A DNA stretch of 61,044 nucleotides, from contig CALLUO010000012.1 in NCBI GenBank assembly GCA_938010425.1, forward strand, positions 1 through 61,044, given 5' to 3'. Shown one piece after another: positions 26,584 to 36,335 of this stretch. Both the position numbers and the translations under genes were made by a program. The stretch's first letter is position 1. Each line of letters opens with the position of its first letter. The DNA is from an uncultured Elioraea sp. GTDB taxonomy: Bacteria; Pseudomonadota; Alphaproteobacteria; Acetobacterales; Acetobacteraceae. The notes under the pieces were generated by a model. That model did not search any database. It was given only the letters and a program-made list of their open reading frames with translations, and was not told the origin of the DNA.

Positions 26584-27617
26584 GGCACCGGTCGGCCTCT
26601 CTGGCGCGCGAGACGATCGAGCACCGCGATAGCCCGCATCGTCTGTGCAGCGGGCCTCGCAGGGCTGCCGACCCAGGTCTCGCCGGGGGGGATGTCGTTC
26701 ATGACGCCGGATTGGGCTCCAATCCGCGCACCGCGACCAACCGACAGGTGCCCGGCGATACCAACCTGACCTGCAATGGCTGCGAAATCTCCGACGACCA
26801 CGGAACCCGCTATCGCAACTTGAGCTACGATGATGCAGCACCGCCCCAGCCGCACGTTGTGCCCGATCTGCACTAAGTTGTCCATGCGGGTGCCGGAGCC
26901 AATCACGGTGTCGCCGAGCGAACCGCGGTCAATCGTCGTGTTGGCTCCAATCTCGACATCGTCGCCGATGAGAACGCGGCCAAGTTGCGGAATCGTGACA
27001 TGCCCGTCCGGCCCGGAGGCAAGACCGAAACCGTCTTGGCCGATCCGCGCGCCCGGATGGATGACGACTCGATCACCCATGATGGTGCAGGCGATGCTGG
27101 CACCGTTCCCAATGTGGCACTCTCTGCCAACAACCACCCCCGGGCCGATTACGGCGTTCGCGCCAATCACGCTGCCGGCCCCAATGACCGCGCGCGCCCC
27201 GATCACCGCTCCGGCCTCGACCGTAACCTTTGCGCCGAGCACCGCATCCGATGAGATGACAGCTGTCGCGTGGATCAAAGGCTGCGGCCGCACAGGCGGG
27301 AAGAAGAGACGGAGCGCGCGCGCCCAGGCGAGGTTCGGTCTCTCTGCCAGCAAAGGCACAGTGCCTGCAGGAACGCGCGCGACATTTTTCGGCGACACGA
27401 TCACCGCGCCGGCGCGCGTTGCGCTGAGCGCTTCACCATAGCGGGGGTTGTCGAAGAAGGAGAGCTCATCGGGCCCTGCCGCTTGTAACCCTGCGACACC
27501 GACGACGAGACGCTTTGGATCTGCCCCTTCGCCGAGACGCGCGCCGCAGGCTTCGGAGATCTCTGCCAGAGTAAAGGGACGGCGGGGCAGCGAGTGGAAG
27601 CGCGGGTCTGGCAACAT
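26580..27617 (-). CDS. lpxD: UDP-3-O-(3-hydroxyacyl)glucosamine N-acyltransferase LpxD
   Basis: Adds the N-linked hydroxyacyl chain in the third step of lipid A synthesis. The 345-residue protein has an N-terminal uridine-binding domain (to about 105) ending at [13 protein letters not shown] long left-handed beta-helix of hexapeptide repeats follows, with the catalytic histidine in [11 protein letters not shown]. The C-terminal helix is [14 protein letters not shown]. It lies 21 bp after skp and overlaps fabZ by 4 bp. Confidence 0.96.
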   Translation of the reverse strand: MLPDPRFHSLPRRPFTLAEISEACGARLGEGADPKRLVVGVAGLQAAGPDELSFFDNPRYGEALSATRAGAVIVSPKNVARVPAGTVPLLAERPNLAWARALRLFFPPVRPQPLIHATAVISSDAVLGAKVTVEAGAVIGARAVIGAGSVIGANAVIGPGVVVGRECHIGNGASIACTIMGDRVVIHPGARIGQDGFGLASGPDGHVTIPQLGRVLIGDDVEIGANTTIDRGSLGDTVIGSGTRMDNLVQIGHNVRLGRCCIIVAQVAIAGSVVVGDFAAIAGQVGIAGHLSVGRGARIGAQSGVMNDIPPGETWVGSPARPAAQTMRAIAVLDRLARQRGRPVP

Positions 27618-27638
27618 GGCGGCGCTCGAGACGCCAGA

Positions 27639-28466
27639 TCAGTTCCGCCGCGGAGCAGCCGTAGCCGGAGGCGGACGCGAAGGGGCAACCGAGAGTCCGG
27701 GAAGTTCTGGCTCCGGATCGATCGGAACAGACGTTAAGGCGCGGTTGAGCTGATTGGCTACCGCTTCTGATATGTCGTGCTGTTCGACCGCGAGCACGAT
27801 CGCCTGCCGTTGTATGACCATCGTAAGGCCTCGAGCCTCGGCTACCTGGCGGATGACGAACAGCATGACTCGTTCGATCTCGGCCAGCGCCTTCTGGCCA
27901 GCGGCCTGGATGGCTGCATTGCGCTCACGTAACATCCTCTGCGTGCTGCTGATCCGCTCTTGCAGCTCCTGCTCACGCTCACGCATCTGCTCCGGCGTCA
28001 GCTGGCCGCGGAGCGCGGCGAGCTGCTGCTGTGCCTCGCGCCAGGCATTCTGTTCACGCGCTGCATCATCGTTCAAACGCTGAAGCCTCTCTTGGATTGC
28101 CTGACGCACCTGACGCACGGCGACGGAGGCTTCGAACACCTCTTGCACGCCGATGACGCCGATCACAGCCGGTGGCGGTGGCGGCGAACGATCGAGAGGC
28201 GGCAAGCGTGGCGCACCGGCTTCCGTGGGCCCTGGCACTTGGCCGGACGGCTGGGCAGGGCGCTGCTGTGCTTGCGGTGGTCGCTGCTGCTGCGCTTGCG
28301 GCGGCCGCTGTTGCCCGGTCTGCCCCTGCTGGGCCGGTTGCTGCCCTGGCACAAACCATTGCTGTTGTGGCTGTTGGGCGGGTGCTGGGATTGTCAACGC
28401 GAGGCCAAGGACAACAATGGCAAAGCCCGTGGCGAGGCACTGCGCAGAAAGGACCGGGAGGGACAT
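27639..28466 (-). CDS. skp: OmpH/Skp-family periplasmic chaperone with Gln/Pro-rich N-terminal region
   Basis: Skp-like proteins hold unfolded outer-membrane proteins on their way to BamA. A signal peptide (about 1-30, ending IPAPAQ) is followed by a Gln/Pro-rich segment (about 31-100) with repeated QQRPPQAQ-like units and a PPPPP run. The OmpH core is VIGVIGVQEVFEASVAVRQVRQ with a long coiled coil (about 110-215) and the final strand LTMVIQRQAIVLAV. At 275 residues it is about 80-100 longer than a usual Skp because of the N-terminal insert and a Pro/Ala-rich tail. It sits in the canonical place between bamA and lpxD. Confidence 0.9.
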   Translation of the reverse strand: MSLPVLSAQCLATGFAIVVLGLALTIPAPAQQPQQQWFVPGQQPAQQGQTGQQRPPQAQQQRPPQAQQRPAQPSGQVPGPTEAGAPRLPPLDRSPPPPPAVIGVIGVQEVFEASVAVRQVRQAIQERLQRLNDDAAREQNAWREAQQQLAALRGQLTPEQMREREQELQERISSTQRMLRERNAAIQAAGQKALAEIERVMLFVIRQVAEARGLTMVIQRQAIVLAVEQHDISEAVANQLNRALTSVPIDPEPELPGLSVAPSRPPPATAAPRRN

Positions 28467-28470
28467 GCTC

Positions 28471-30822
28471 TTAGAACCTTGTACCGAAGCCGAATCGAAA
28501 GAGTTCGGTTTTGTCGTAGTCTTTCTTCACGATTGCCTGGGCAAGATCGACATTGATCACCCCAAACGGTGATCGCCAACGAACCCCCACTCCGGCACCG
28601 ACGCGCGGGCTGCGATCATCCGCCACGTTCGGTGCTGACACGCCCGGATCCCACAAGGCGCCGGTGTCTATGAAGGCCCTGCCCTGCAGGCCGAGATCGT
28701 CCGAAACGAAAGGGAGAGGGAAACGGAACTCCGTGCCCGCCGTCCAGATCGCGCGCCCGCCGAGGGAGTCGGTCGTTTTAAGGTCACGCGGCCCCGCACC
28801 GCCCGGTTCAAATCCGCGCAGAGTTTCGCCACCGAGGAAGAAGTTGTCGATGATCCGCTCACGGCGCCCAAATTGCGCGAGGTAGCCGGCACCGGCGGAG
28901 ATAACGAGCGTGTAACTGTCGCGCAGGCCGAGAACGGGCGCGACCGGAAGGTAGTAGGCGCCGTCCAGACGAGGGCGAAAGAAGCCGACGTCGCCGCCCA
29001 AACCCGCGACATCAGTCAGCAGACGAATGACGAAGCCTTCCGTCGGATCAATTCGGCTGTTCCGCTTGTCGTAGGTCAACACCTGGCTCACTTGCGAAAG
29101 CAAGGTGGTTCCCTCCTGATCTCGCACGTAGATCGAGGCAAAGGGGCTGATATTGGTGATCTTGCGCTGCATCAGGGTGTACGACCACACTTGACGCAGC
29201 TCCTCGTTGAAGGCGTAGCCCAGGCGCAGCGCGAAGCCAACGCGGCGGTCGTCGAAGACACGAGTCTCGCGTGCGTTGCGGTCCACCGCAAACACGTCGA
29301 TGCCAGCGACGAGATTACGGTCGAGGAAATAGGGATCGGTCACAGAAAGATCGATCGCCTGACGCCGCTGCGCAATCGTGACCATGATGTTGCTGTCAAG
29401 GCCAGTCCCCACCAGGTTCCGCTCGCGCAGCCCGATCATGGCCAGCGCGCCGCTGTCGGTCGAGAAGCCACCACCGATGGTCAGTTCCCCGGTCGCCTTC
29501 TCCTGCACCTCCACTTGAACAATCGTGCGATCGGGCGCACTGCCCGGCTGGTTGGTGATGTTCACCGCGCCGAAATATTGCAGGTCGTTGATCCTCTGCC
29601 GCGAGCGCGCGATGCGTGCCGCGCTGAACGCATCGCCTTCAGCGAGACGAAGCTCACGCCGGATGACTTTGTCCTGCGTGCGCACATTGCCGACAATATC
29701 GATCCGCTCGACAAACACCCTTGGGCCTTCGACAACCTCGAAGGTAAGGTCGACAGTCCGCTGCTGCGGGTTGCGCCGAACCTGCGGCCGCACCTCGGCG
29801 AAAGCAAAACCCGCGTTCTGCGCCGCCGTCTGCACTGCCTGAATGGTCGCATCGACATCCTCGGCCGAGTACCACGACCCCTCCCGCACCCGCAGCGTCT
29901 GGCGCAACGTTTCCGCGTCCAGGTTGCGCAAGCGCGAAACGATATCAACCTTGCCGACGCGATAGCGGTTTCCCTCCTCAACCGTGAAGGTGAGAAAGAA
30001 ACCTGTGCGATCGGGATCAAGCTCAGCCACGGCAGAAATAACGCGAAAGTCAACGTATCCATTGCGCAAGTAAAAGCGGCGGAGCAGTTCCCGGTCAAAG
30101 GCAAGGCGTTCAGGATCGTAGATGTCCGAGGTGGAAAGCACACGCCACCAGGCGGTCTCGCGAGAGGCGATCGCCTCCTGCAAGGTGCTAGAAGAAAAGG
30201 CTTGATTGCCGACGAAGTTGATTCGTCGGATCAGTGCCGTCGGTCCTTCGTCAATCTCGAACACAACATCGACCCGATTTTGGTCAAGCTCAATCACCTT
30301 GGGCTCAATGCGGGCGGCAAAACGGCCGCGCCGCGCGTATACATCGAGCAAGCGCTGGCGATCGGCTTGAACGAGCGAACGCGTGAACACGGACCGCGGC
30401 CTAGCCTGAACCTCGTTGCGCAGCGTTTCGTCGCCAAGTGCGCGGTTGCCCTCGAAGGCAATGCGATTGACGATCGGGTTCTCGACCACCGTCACCACAA
30501 GCGTATCGCCCTCGCGCCTTAGCGCAACGTCGCGAAAGAGGCCCGTGCCGAAGAGCGCGCGCAAGGTCCGATCAAGCCGATCGGTCTCGAACAAGTCGCC
30601 TGGCTGAGCGAGCATGTAGGAACGGATGGTTGCCTCTTCGATCCGTTGCGCGCCTTCGACGCGAACCGACCGAATAACCCCGCCCTGTTCGGCGGCGCGC
30701 GCCGCGACCCGAGCGCCCTGTGCCTCGACCGGCGTGGGGGCCGCGAGAGGCAGCACAACGAGCAGCGCCAGAAGGAACCGGATCCGCACGGGCGACAGGA
30801 ATCCTCGGCCGAGGTCGATCAA
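28471..30822 (-). CDS. bamA: Outer membrane protein assembly factor BamA
   Basis: The Omp85 core of the outer-membrane beta-barrel insertase. The frame opens at TTG 30822 (783 residues). A GTG at 30789 gives a tidier signal peptide (VRIRFLLALLVVLPLAAPTPVEA) and may be the true start. Five POTRA domains follow (about 45-430; the first begins IRSVRVEGAQRIEEATI), then a 16-strand barrel with the loop-6 lock motif LRGFEPGG. The C-terminal strand ends in Phe (FRFGFGTRF), the usual beta-signal. It is flanked by rseP and skp as in nearly all alphaproteobacteria. Confidence 0.95.
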   Translation of the reverse strand: MIDLGRGFLSPVRIRFLLALLVVLPLAAPTPVEAQGARVAARAAEQGGVIRSVRVEGAQRIEEATIRSYMLAQPGDLFETDRLDRTLRALFGTGLFRDVALRREGDTLVVTVVENPIVNRIAFEGNRALGDETLRNEVQARPRSVFTRSLVQADRQRLLDVYARRGRFAARIEPKVIELDQNRVDVVFEIDEGPTALIRRINFVGNQAFSSSTLQEAIASRETAWWRVLSTSDIYDPERLAFDRELLRRFYLRNGYVDFRVISAVAELDPDRTGFFLTFTVEEGNRYRVGKVDIVSRLRNLDAETLRQTLRVREGSWYSAEDVDATIQAVQTAAQNAGFAFAEVRPQVRRNPQQRTVDLTFEVVEGPRVFVERIDIVGNVRTQDKVIRRELRLAEGDAFSAARIARSRQRINDLQYFGAVNITNQPGSAPDRTIVQVEVQEKATGELTIGGGFSTDSGALAMIGLRERNLVGTGLDSNIMVTIAQRRQAIDLSVTDPYFLDRNLVAGIDVFAVDRNARETRVFDDRRVGFALRLGYAFNEELRQVWSYTLMQRKITNISPFASIYVRDQEGTTLLSQVSQVLTYDKRNSRIDPTEGFVIRLLTDVAGLGGDVGFFRPRLDGAYYLPVAPVLGLRDSYTLVISAGAGYLAQFGRRERIIDNFFLGGETLRGFEPGGAGPRDLKTTDSLGGRAIWTAGTEFRFPLPFVSDDLGLQGRAFIDTGALWDPGVSAPNVADDRSPRVGAGVGVRWRSPFGVINVDLAQAIVKKDYDKTELFRFGFGTRF

Positions 30823-30856
30823 AGATGCCGGACCATAGCCGCGCGCGCTCGTGCCG

Positions 30857-32014
30857 TCATCCGACCACCCGTGCCACCCAGTCCACGACGCGGAGCTGGA
30901 TCAGGTCGTTCCAGGTGGCGAGGACGAACAAGGTGAGCAGGATGGCCAGCCCACCGCGGAAAGCATACTCCTGAGCGCGTGGCGGCAGCGGCTTTCCGCG
31001 CACTGCCTCGTAGGCGTACATCACCAAGTGTCCGCCATCGAGAATCGGGATCGGGAAAAGGTTGATCAGAGCGAGATTGACGGAAAGGAGGGCGATCAAC
31101 GCCAGCAGGGGCCCAACCCCTCCCGTCGCCACCTGGCCTGAGAGCTGAGCGATCCGCAACGGGCCGCCGAGATCCTCCGTCCCGCGCGTGCCGGCGATGA
31201 TCTGCCACAACGCAACGAGGGTCTGCTCGGTGATGCGCACCGTCTCGCTCACACCGGCAGTAACAGCGCTGAGCGGGTCGAGGCGGCGCACCTCAGGCAC
31301 ACCCCCCGCCACTCCCAGAAGGCCGATCCGGGTCACGTTCCCGAAGCGGTCGGAAACCTCGCGCAAGTCAGGAGCTATGCTGAGAACCAAGGATCGGCCA
31401 TCGCGCTCGATCACAACACTGAGCGTTTGCTCAGGGCGGAGGCGGACGATGGCCTGGACATCCTCAAAGCGGCGGATGGCCCGCCCGTCGATGGCAACAA
31501 TGCGGTCGCCAGGGGTAAGCCCGGCGCGCTCAGCAGCGCTGCCCGGTTGCACTGCAGTGACTACCGGCGCAGTGTCGGGACGGCCAGAGATGGCGTAGGT
31601 GGCGGAAAGCAGGACAGCGGCGAGCAGGAAGTTGGCGAGCGGCCCGGCCGCAACCACCCAGGCCCGTCGGCCGACACTCTTCTCCGCGAAGGTCTGCCCC
31701 CGCCGCCATTCCGGCAGGGCCACGCCCTTCTCCCGTGCTTCGGCCTCCATCCGTGCGCGGTCCTCGGGGCTCTCCGCCCCGTGCAGGCGCACATAGCCGC
31801 CGAGCGGGATCCAGCAGACTTTCCAACGCGTGCCGATCCGGTCGGTCCAGCCGAAAAGCTCGCCCCCAAACCCGATGGAAAAAGCATCGACATGCACGCC
31901 AACGGACCGAGCCGCCAGATAGTGGCCGAGCTCGTGGACGAAGATCAGCACGCCGAGCACAACGAGAAACGGGCCGATCGTGCCGAGGGCGCTGCCAAGA
32001 AGGTCAAGCACCAT
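30857..32014 (-). CDS. rseP: RseP-family intramembrane zinc metalloprotease
   Basis: A site-2 protease of the inner membrane. The zinc site HELGH (H27, E28, H31) is in the first membrane helix and the third ligand is in PIPILDGGHLVMY near 315. One PDZ domain is clear (about 145-225, with PGSAAERAGLTPGDRIVAIDGR), where E. coli RseP has two. There are four predicted membrane segments and 385 residues. In relatives it cleaves anti-sigma factors or signal-peptide remnants; no substrate gene is nearby. It is followed by bamA after 34 bp. Confidence 0.94.
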   Translation of the reverse strand: MVLDLLGSALGTIGPFLVVLGVLIFVHELGHYLAARSVGVHVDAFSIGFGGELFGWTDRIGTRWKVCWIPLGGYVRLHGAESPEDRARMEAEAREKGVALPEWRRGQTFAEKSVGRRAWVVAAGPLANFLLAAVLLSATYAISGRPDTAPVVTAVQPGSAAERAGLTPGDRIVAIDGRAIRRFEDVQAIVRLRPEQTLSVVIERDGRSLVLSIAPDLREVSDRFGNVTRIGLLGVAGGVPEVRRLDPLSAVTAGVSETVRITEQTLVALWQIIAGTRGTEDLGGPLRIAQLSGQVATGGVGPLLALIALLSVNLALINLFPIPILDGGHLVMYAYEAVRGKPLPPRAQEYAFRGGLAILLTLFVLATWNDLIQLRVVDWVARVVG

Positions 32015-32037
32015 AAGGTCTCCCTGCGCGAGTGGGC

Positions 32038-33222
32038 CTAAGCCAGGACGAGCTCCGGCGCGAGTCGGCGCGCCACGGCCCGAGCCTCACCATCCGCCGC
32101 CAGAACCTCGTCGAGCGTCTCGGCCGAGCCCGGCGCGAACCGTTCGAGGGTCGCTTCAACCAGGGCCGGAATGCCGAGGAACGAGAGCCGTTCGGCGAGG
32201 AAGAGTTCGACCGCGACCTCGTTCGCCGCATTCAGCACGGTGGGGGCGAGCCCCCCCGCCTGCAACGCGGCCCGTGCCAGGCGCAAACAGGGAAACCTCT
32301 CGAGATCGGGCAGCTCGAACGTGAGCTTGCCCAGACTGGCGAGATCGAGCCGACGGTTGGGCACTGGCATCCGATCCGGCCAGGCGAGGGTATGGGCAAT
32401 GGGCACATGCATGTCGGCCGGCCCCATCTGTGCCAGAAGCGACCCATCGACATACTGCACGAGCCCGTGCACCGCCGCCTCGGGGTGGACAAGCACATCG
32501 ATCCGCTCGGGCGGGATGGGGAAGAGGCGGGCTGCCTCGATCACCTCGAGCCCCTTGTTCATCATGGTGGCGCTGTCAATCGTGATTTTCGCCCCCATAC
32601 GCCAAACCGGGTGGCGGAGGGCATCCTCGGGCCGGATCGCTCGCATGCGCTCGCGGGGCCAGGTGCGGAAAGGGCCGCCCGAGGCGGTGAGCACAATCCG
32701 CTCCACCGTGCCCGGACCTGTTCCATCCAGCGCTTGGAAGATGGCGTTGTGCTCCGAATCGGCAGGAAGCAAAACGGCGCCGGACCGTTTTGCAGTGGCG
32801 AGGATAAGCGGGCCGGCGCACACCAAAGTCTCCTTGTTGGCGATGGCGACGATGCCACCCCCCTCGACAGCGGACAGAGTGGCGCGCAGGCCAGCCGCTC
32901 CGACGATGCCTGCCATCGTCCAATCGACCCGGGCGGACGCCGCTTCGATCACCGCCTCAGGCCCTGCCTCAGCGACGATACCGCTACCGGCAAGCGCCTC
33001 CTTCAACGCACGCCAGGCGGTGGCGTCGGCGACCACGCACCGTTTCGCCCGGACTCGCCGGGCGGCCTCGGCGAGGGCAAGCGCATTACTTTTCGCCACC
33101 AAGGCTTCAACCTCAAACTGCCCGGGGGGTGCTGCGGCGATCAGGTCGAGGGTCGAGCGACCAATAGAGCCCGTTGCTCCGAGCACGCTGACCCGTCGTG
33201 GGCGGCGCTTTAGGTCAGCCAA
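32038..33222 (-). CDS. dxr: 1-deoxy-D-xylulose 5-phosphate reductoisomerase
   Basis: Converts DXP to MEP with NADPH in the non-mevalonate isoprenoid pathway, feeding undecaprenyl phosphate made by uppS nearby. The NADPH-binding start is VSVLGATGSIGRSTL. The metal/substrate region includes PADSEHNAIFQ, TASGGPFRTW and KITIDSATMMNKGLEVIEA. At 394 residues the length is standard. The start is TTG 33222 with AGGGT 6 nt upstream; it overlaps the cdsA end by 13 bp. No ATG is available in the frame near the conserved N-terminus. Confidence 0.95.
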   Translation of the reverse strand: MADLKRRPRRVSVLGATGSIGRSTLDLIAAAPPGQFEVEALVAKSNALALAEAARRVRAKRCVVADATAWRALKEALAGSGIVAEAGPEAVIEAASARVDWTMAGIVGAAGLRATLSAVEGGGIVAIANKETLVCAGPLILATAKRSGAVLLPADSEHNAIFQALDGTGPGTVERIVLTASGGPFRTWPRERMRAIRPEDALRHPVWRMGAKITIDSATMMNKGLEVIEAARLFPIPPERIDVLVHPEAAVHGLVQYVDGSLLAQMGPADMHVPIAHTLAWPDRMPVPNRRLDLASLGKLTFELPDLERFPCLRLARAALQAGGLAPTVLNAANEVAVELFLAERLSFLGIPALVEATLERFAPGSAETLDEVLAADGEARAVARRLAPELVLA

Positions 33223-34085
33223 AGCACCCTGCCCTGCCCCGTCATTAGCGACAGAGCCGCAGCTATCGGAGCGGCAGCGATCAGCCCGTCCGCCCGATCA
33301 AGGAGGCCGCCATGGCCAGGAATGAGACGGGAGGAGTCCTTCACCATAAAGCGCCGTTTCATCCAGCTTTCGAACAAGTCGCCGCCTTGCGCCACTCCCC
33401 CCAACATGAGCGCGAGGGCCGCCGCTTGCCACCCTGCGCCAAGGCCCGCCAGAAGCCACGCCGAACCAAGCCCGACCAGGAGCGCTGCAAAAAGCCCACC
33501 CCCGGCGCCAAACCAGGTTTTGTTCGGGCTGATCCGAGGTGCGAGCCGCGGCCCGCCGAACAGCCGCCCAGCAAGATAGGCGCCGATGTCGGTAGCCCAG
33601 ACGACCACGACAAGGAATAGAACATTAGCTCTTCCCGCCAGATCATCGGCCCGCAACCAAACAAGGCTGACGGCAGCAAGGCCGATATACACCACGCCGG
33701 CGGCAAGCCACACTGCGGCCCGCTGTTGCGAGACGGTCAGCGCGCCCCGTTCGCCAAGTAGCCAGCCGAGCACGGTGCCGACGACGAGGGCGACGAGTGC
33801 CCCCGGCCAGAGGGAAAGGCCCGCGCAAACCGAGGCTGCAAGCAGGGACGCCCCAACCGCCGCCCCCGGCAGGGCGCGAAGTTTTAGGCCGCAGAGATGC
33901 ACCCACTCCCAAGCGAGGATCGCGCTCGCCGCTCCGACCAGGAGAGAGAACCAGGGCGAGCCGAACCAGATCGCGGCAAGTGCAAGAGGGCCGAGCACGG
34001 CGGCGGAGGCAAGGCGGACCCGAAGATCCGCGAAGCGTTGAGGGCGTGCGGCGTCAGCTCCATTCATCCCAGCCGCGCCGGTCAT
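33210..34085 (-). CDS. cdsA: Phosphatidate cytidylyltransferase
   Basis: Makes CDP-diacylglycerol from phosphatidic acid and CTP in the inner membrane. The 291-residue protein has about eight hydrophobic helices. The family signature is near the C-terminus: SWMKRRFMVKDSSRLIPGHGG followed by LLDRADGL, with the Mg-binding aspartates. The first ~18 residues are polar, and ATG 34067 is an alternative start. It lies between uppS and dxr in the standard uppS-cdsA-dxr-rseP order. Confidence 0.95.
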   Translation of the reverse strand: MTGAAGMNGADAARPQRFADLRVRLASAAVLGPLALAAIWFGSPWFSLLVGAASAILAWEWVHLCGLKLRALPGAAVGASLLAASVCAGLSLWPGALVALVVGTVLGWLLGERGALTVSQQRAAVWLAAGVVYIGLAAVSLVWLRADDLAGRANVLFLVVVVWATDIGAYLAGRLFGGPRLAPRISPNKTWFGAGGGLFAALLVGLGSAWLLAGLGAGWQAAALALMLGGVAQGGDLFESWMKRRFMVKDSSRLIPGHGGLLDRADGLIAAAPIAAALSLMTGQGRVLWLT

Positions 34086-34118
34086 GGCGCTTTGCGCAGC
34101 CCTTCGGCGCGGGCCGTC

Positions 34119-34871
34119 TCAGACGCCTCGGCCGCCGTAGCGCCGCTCGCGCCGAGAGAAGGCGGCAAGCGCCTGGGCAAAGTGCTGCGGGCCGAAGTCG
34201 GGCCACAGCACGTCGAGGAAGACGAACTCGGCATACGCCGCCTGCCAAAGCAGGAAGTTCGACAGACGCTGTTCTCCCGAGGTGCGGATGACGAGATCGG
34301 GGTCCGGCATCCCTGAGGTTTCGAGAAAACTCGCAAAAGCGGTCTCGTCGAGAGACTCGGGGTCGAGACGGCCGGCGGCAACCAGTGCGGCAGCCCGGCG
34401 GGCGGCGGCCGCGATCTCGTTGCGTGCGCCGTAGGAGAGGGCGATGACAAGGTTAAGGCGGTCGTTGGAGACAGATTGAGCTTCGGTCTGCTCGATCAGC
34501 TGCCGCAGGCTGCGATCCAGGCGCGAGCGATCACCGATCATGCGCAAGCGCACGCCTTGGTCGAGGAACTCGCGCATGTGTTGTTCGATACCTTGCCTGA
34601 GCAGGCCCATCAGCCCGTTGACCTCGGATGCGGGGCGGCGCCAATTCTCGGAGGAAAACGCATACAGCGTGAGCCAGGGGATGCCGTGGGCCAGGGCGGC
34701 ATCGACCGCACGCTTGGCGGCTTCCGTGCCTTCGCGATGGCCAGCGAGCACAGGCAGGCCACGCGCCGCCGCCCAGCGGCGGTTGCCATCCATGATGATG
34801 GCAACATGCTGGATTGCGACCCCCTGAGCGAGGGCGGCGACTGCCTGAGCTGCGGGAAGCGGCGCGTTCAT
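34119..34871 (-). CDS. uppS: Undecaprenyl (di-trans,poly-cis) diphosphate synthase
   Basis: Extends farnesyl diphosphate with isopentenyl units to the C55 lipid carrier for peptidoglycan and polysaccharide. The 250-residue cis-prenyltransferase has the catalytic aspartate D28 in IIMDGNRRWA, then GHREGTEAAKRAV, TLYAFSSENWRRP and the C-terminal DLVIRTSGEQRLSNFLLWQ. It follows frr by 23 bp. Confidence 0.96.
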   Translation of the reverse strand: MNAPLPAAQAVAALAQGVAIQHVAIIMDGNRRWAAARGLPVLAGHREGTEAAKRAVDAALAHGIPWLTLYAFSSENWRRPASEVNGLMGLLRQGIEQHMREFLDQGVRLRMIGDRSRLDRSLRQLIEQTEAQSVSNDRLNLVIALSYGARNEIAAAARRAAALVAAGRLDPESLDETAFASFLETSGMPDPDLVIRTSGEQRLSNFLLWQAAYAEFVFLDVLWPDFGPQHFAQALAAFSRRERRYGGRGV

Positions 34872-34894
34872 GACGCGGTGGAATGGCGGAGGAA

Positions 34895-35470
34895 TCAGGG
34901 CTGTTTAATGTCTGCTTCCTTCGCCGCCAGCGCCTCGTCCACCTTGCGGACGTAGGCGTCCGTCAGCTTCTGCACCTCCTCCGCCCAGTCCCGGTGCAGG
35001 TCCTGGCTGATCTCCCCATCTTTCTCGAGCTTTTTCAACGTTTCCATTCCGTCGCGACGCACGCTGCGGATCGCTACCCGGGCGGCTTCGGCATAGCGCG
35101 CCGCAAGCTTGGCGAGTTCGGCCCGCCGTTCAGCCGTCAGCGGCGGTAGCGGGACGCGAATCAGCTGGCCGTCCGCGGCAGGGTTAAGCCCAAGCCCCGC
35201 TTCTCGGATCGCCTTCTCCACCGCTCCCACCGCCGACCGGTCCCAGACCTGAACGGTCAACAGGCGGGGTTCTGGAGCGCCGATGGTGCCGACCTGGGTG
35301 ATGGGCATCTCTGTGCCGTAGACCTCGACCTTGATCGGCTCAAGGAGCGCGGGTGTGGCGCGACCTGTCCGAAGCCCTGCGAATTCCTTGCGCAGCGTCT
35401 CGAGTGCCCCTTCCATGCGGCGCTTCAGATCGCCGGTGATGTCCTCAAGTGACGGTGGCGCCTTCGCCAT
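34895..35470 (-). CDS. frr: Ribosome recycling factor
   Basis: Splits post-termination ribosomes with EF-G. At 191 residues it is a few longer than usual because of the C-terminal EALAAKEADIKQP. Conserved features are LRTGRATPALLEPIKVEVYG, PITQVGTIGAPEPRLLTVQVWD and the end ERRAELAKLAARYAEAARVAIRSVRRD. It belongs to the rpsB-tsf-pyrH-frr cluster and starts 60 bp after pyrH. Confidence 0.96.
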   Translation of the reverse strand: MAKAPPSLEDITGDLKRRMEGALETLRKEFAGLRTGRATPALLEPIKVEVYGTEMPITQVGTIGAPEPRLLTVQVWDRSAVGAVEKAIREAGLGLNPAADGQLIRVPLPPLTAERRAELAKLAARYAEAARVAIRSVRRDGMETLKKLEKDGEISQDLHRDWAEEVQKLTDAYVRKVDEALAAKEADIKQP

Positions 35471-35530
35471 CTCCTGCCCCTTCTTGCCTGCGCCCTTGGT
35501 GTCGCAAAACCTCCGCGACCGACCCCGCGC

Positions 35531-36280
35531 TCAGACAGCAGAGTCGGCAACAAGAGTGTAAATTCCTTCGCCGCGCATGACCGCAGCGAAGGCTCCCGGC
35601 TCATGGATGGAAAAAACGATGATGGGAAGCCCGTTCTCTCGCGAAAGGCTGATTGCCGAAGCGTCCATGACGGCGAGATCTCGGGCGAGCACATCAAGAT
35701 AGGTGAGATGATCATACCGGGTGGCGGTCGGGTTCTTGCGTGGGTCGGCAGAATAGACGCCATCCACCTGTGTCCCCTTTAGCAGCACATCGCACCCCGT
35801 CTCCACCGCCCGAAGCGCGGCGGCGGTATCGGTGGTGAAGAACGGGTTGCCGGTGCCGGCGGCGAAGATCACCACCCTCCCCTTCTCCATGTGCCTGATG
35901 GCGCGGCGCCGAATATAGGGCTCGCAGACCGAGGCCATGGGAATGGCAGACTGAACCCGGGTCTGCAAACCGAGTTTCTCGAGGGCGTTCTGCACGGCAA
36001 GCGCGTTCAACACCGTCGCCAGCATCCCCATGTAGTCGGCGGAGGCACGTTCCATGCCTGCGGCAGCGCCAGAGACGCCGCGGAAAATGTTTCCCCCCCC
36101 GATGACGAGGCACACCTGGATGCCGAGCTGCACCACTTCGGCGATGTCGCGAGCGATCCGCGACACCGTTTCAGTACAAATCCCGTACTCGCGTTTGCCC
36201 ATCAACGCCTCGCCGGAGACCTTGAGGAGAACGCGGCGATAGTGGGGCGCATTCCCCATGGGTTTGGTCTCCTCGGGCAT
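35531..36280 (-). CDS. pyrH: UMP kinase
   Basis: Phosphorylates UMP to UDP; the bacterial hexameric amino-acid-kinase-fold enzyme is usually GTP-activated and UTP-inhibited. From ATG 36280 (AGGAAG 6 nt upstream) it has 249 residues. Motifs are [40 protein letters not shown] and [13 protein letters not shown]. The frame continues upstream to 36415, but that part is Ser/Arg-rich and not conserved. Confidence 0.95.
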   Translation of the reverse strand: MPEETKPMGNAPHYRRVLLKVSGEALMGKREYGICTETVSRIARDIAEVVQLGIQVCLVIGGGNIFRGVSGAAAGMERASADYMGMLATVLNALAVQNALEKLGLQTRVQSAIPMASVCEPYIRRRAIRHMEKGRVVIFAAGTGNPFFTTDTAAALRAVETGCDVLLKGTQVDGVYSADPRKNPTATRYDHLTYLDVLARDLAVMDASAISLSRENGLPIIVFSIHEPGAFAAVMRGEGIYTLVADSAV

Positions 36281-36335
36281 CGCTTCCTGGCCTCGCGGCG
36301 GCACGGAACCTTCGCCCGACGGATGCGCGCCGCCT

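Noticed and set aside
28873-30522. 549-codon plus-strand open frame opposite bamA
   Set aside because: It is antisense to a fully conserved bamA. In high-GC DNA such long antisense frames arise from codon bias; the translation has no recognisable domain.
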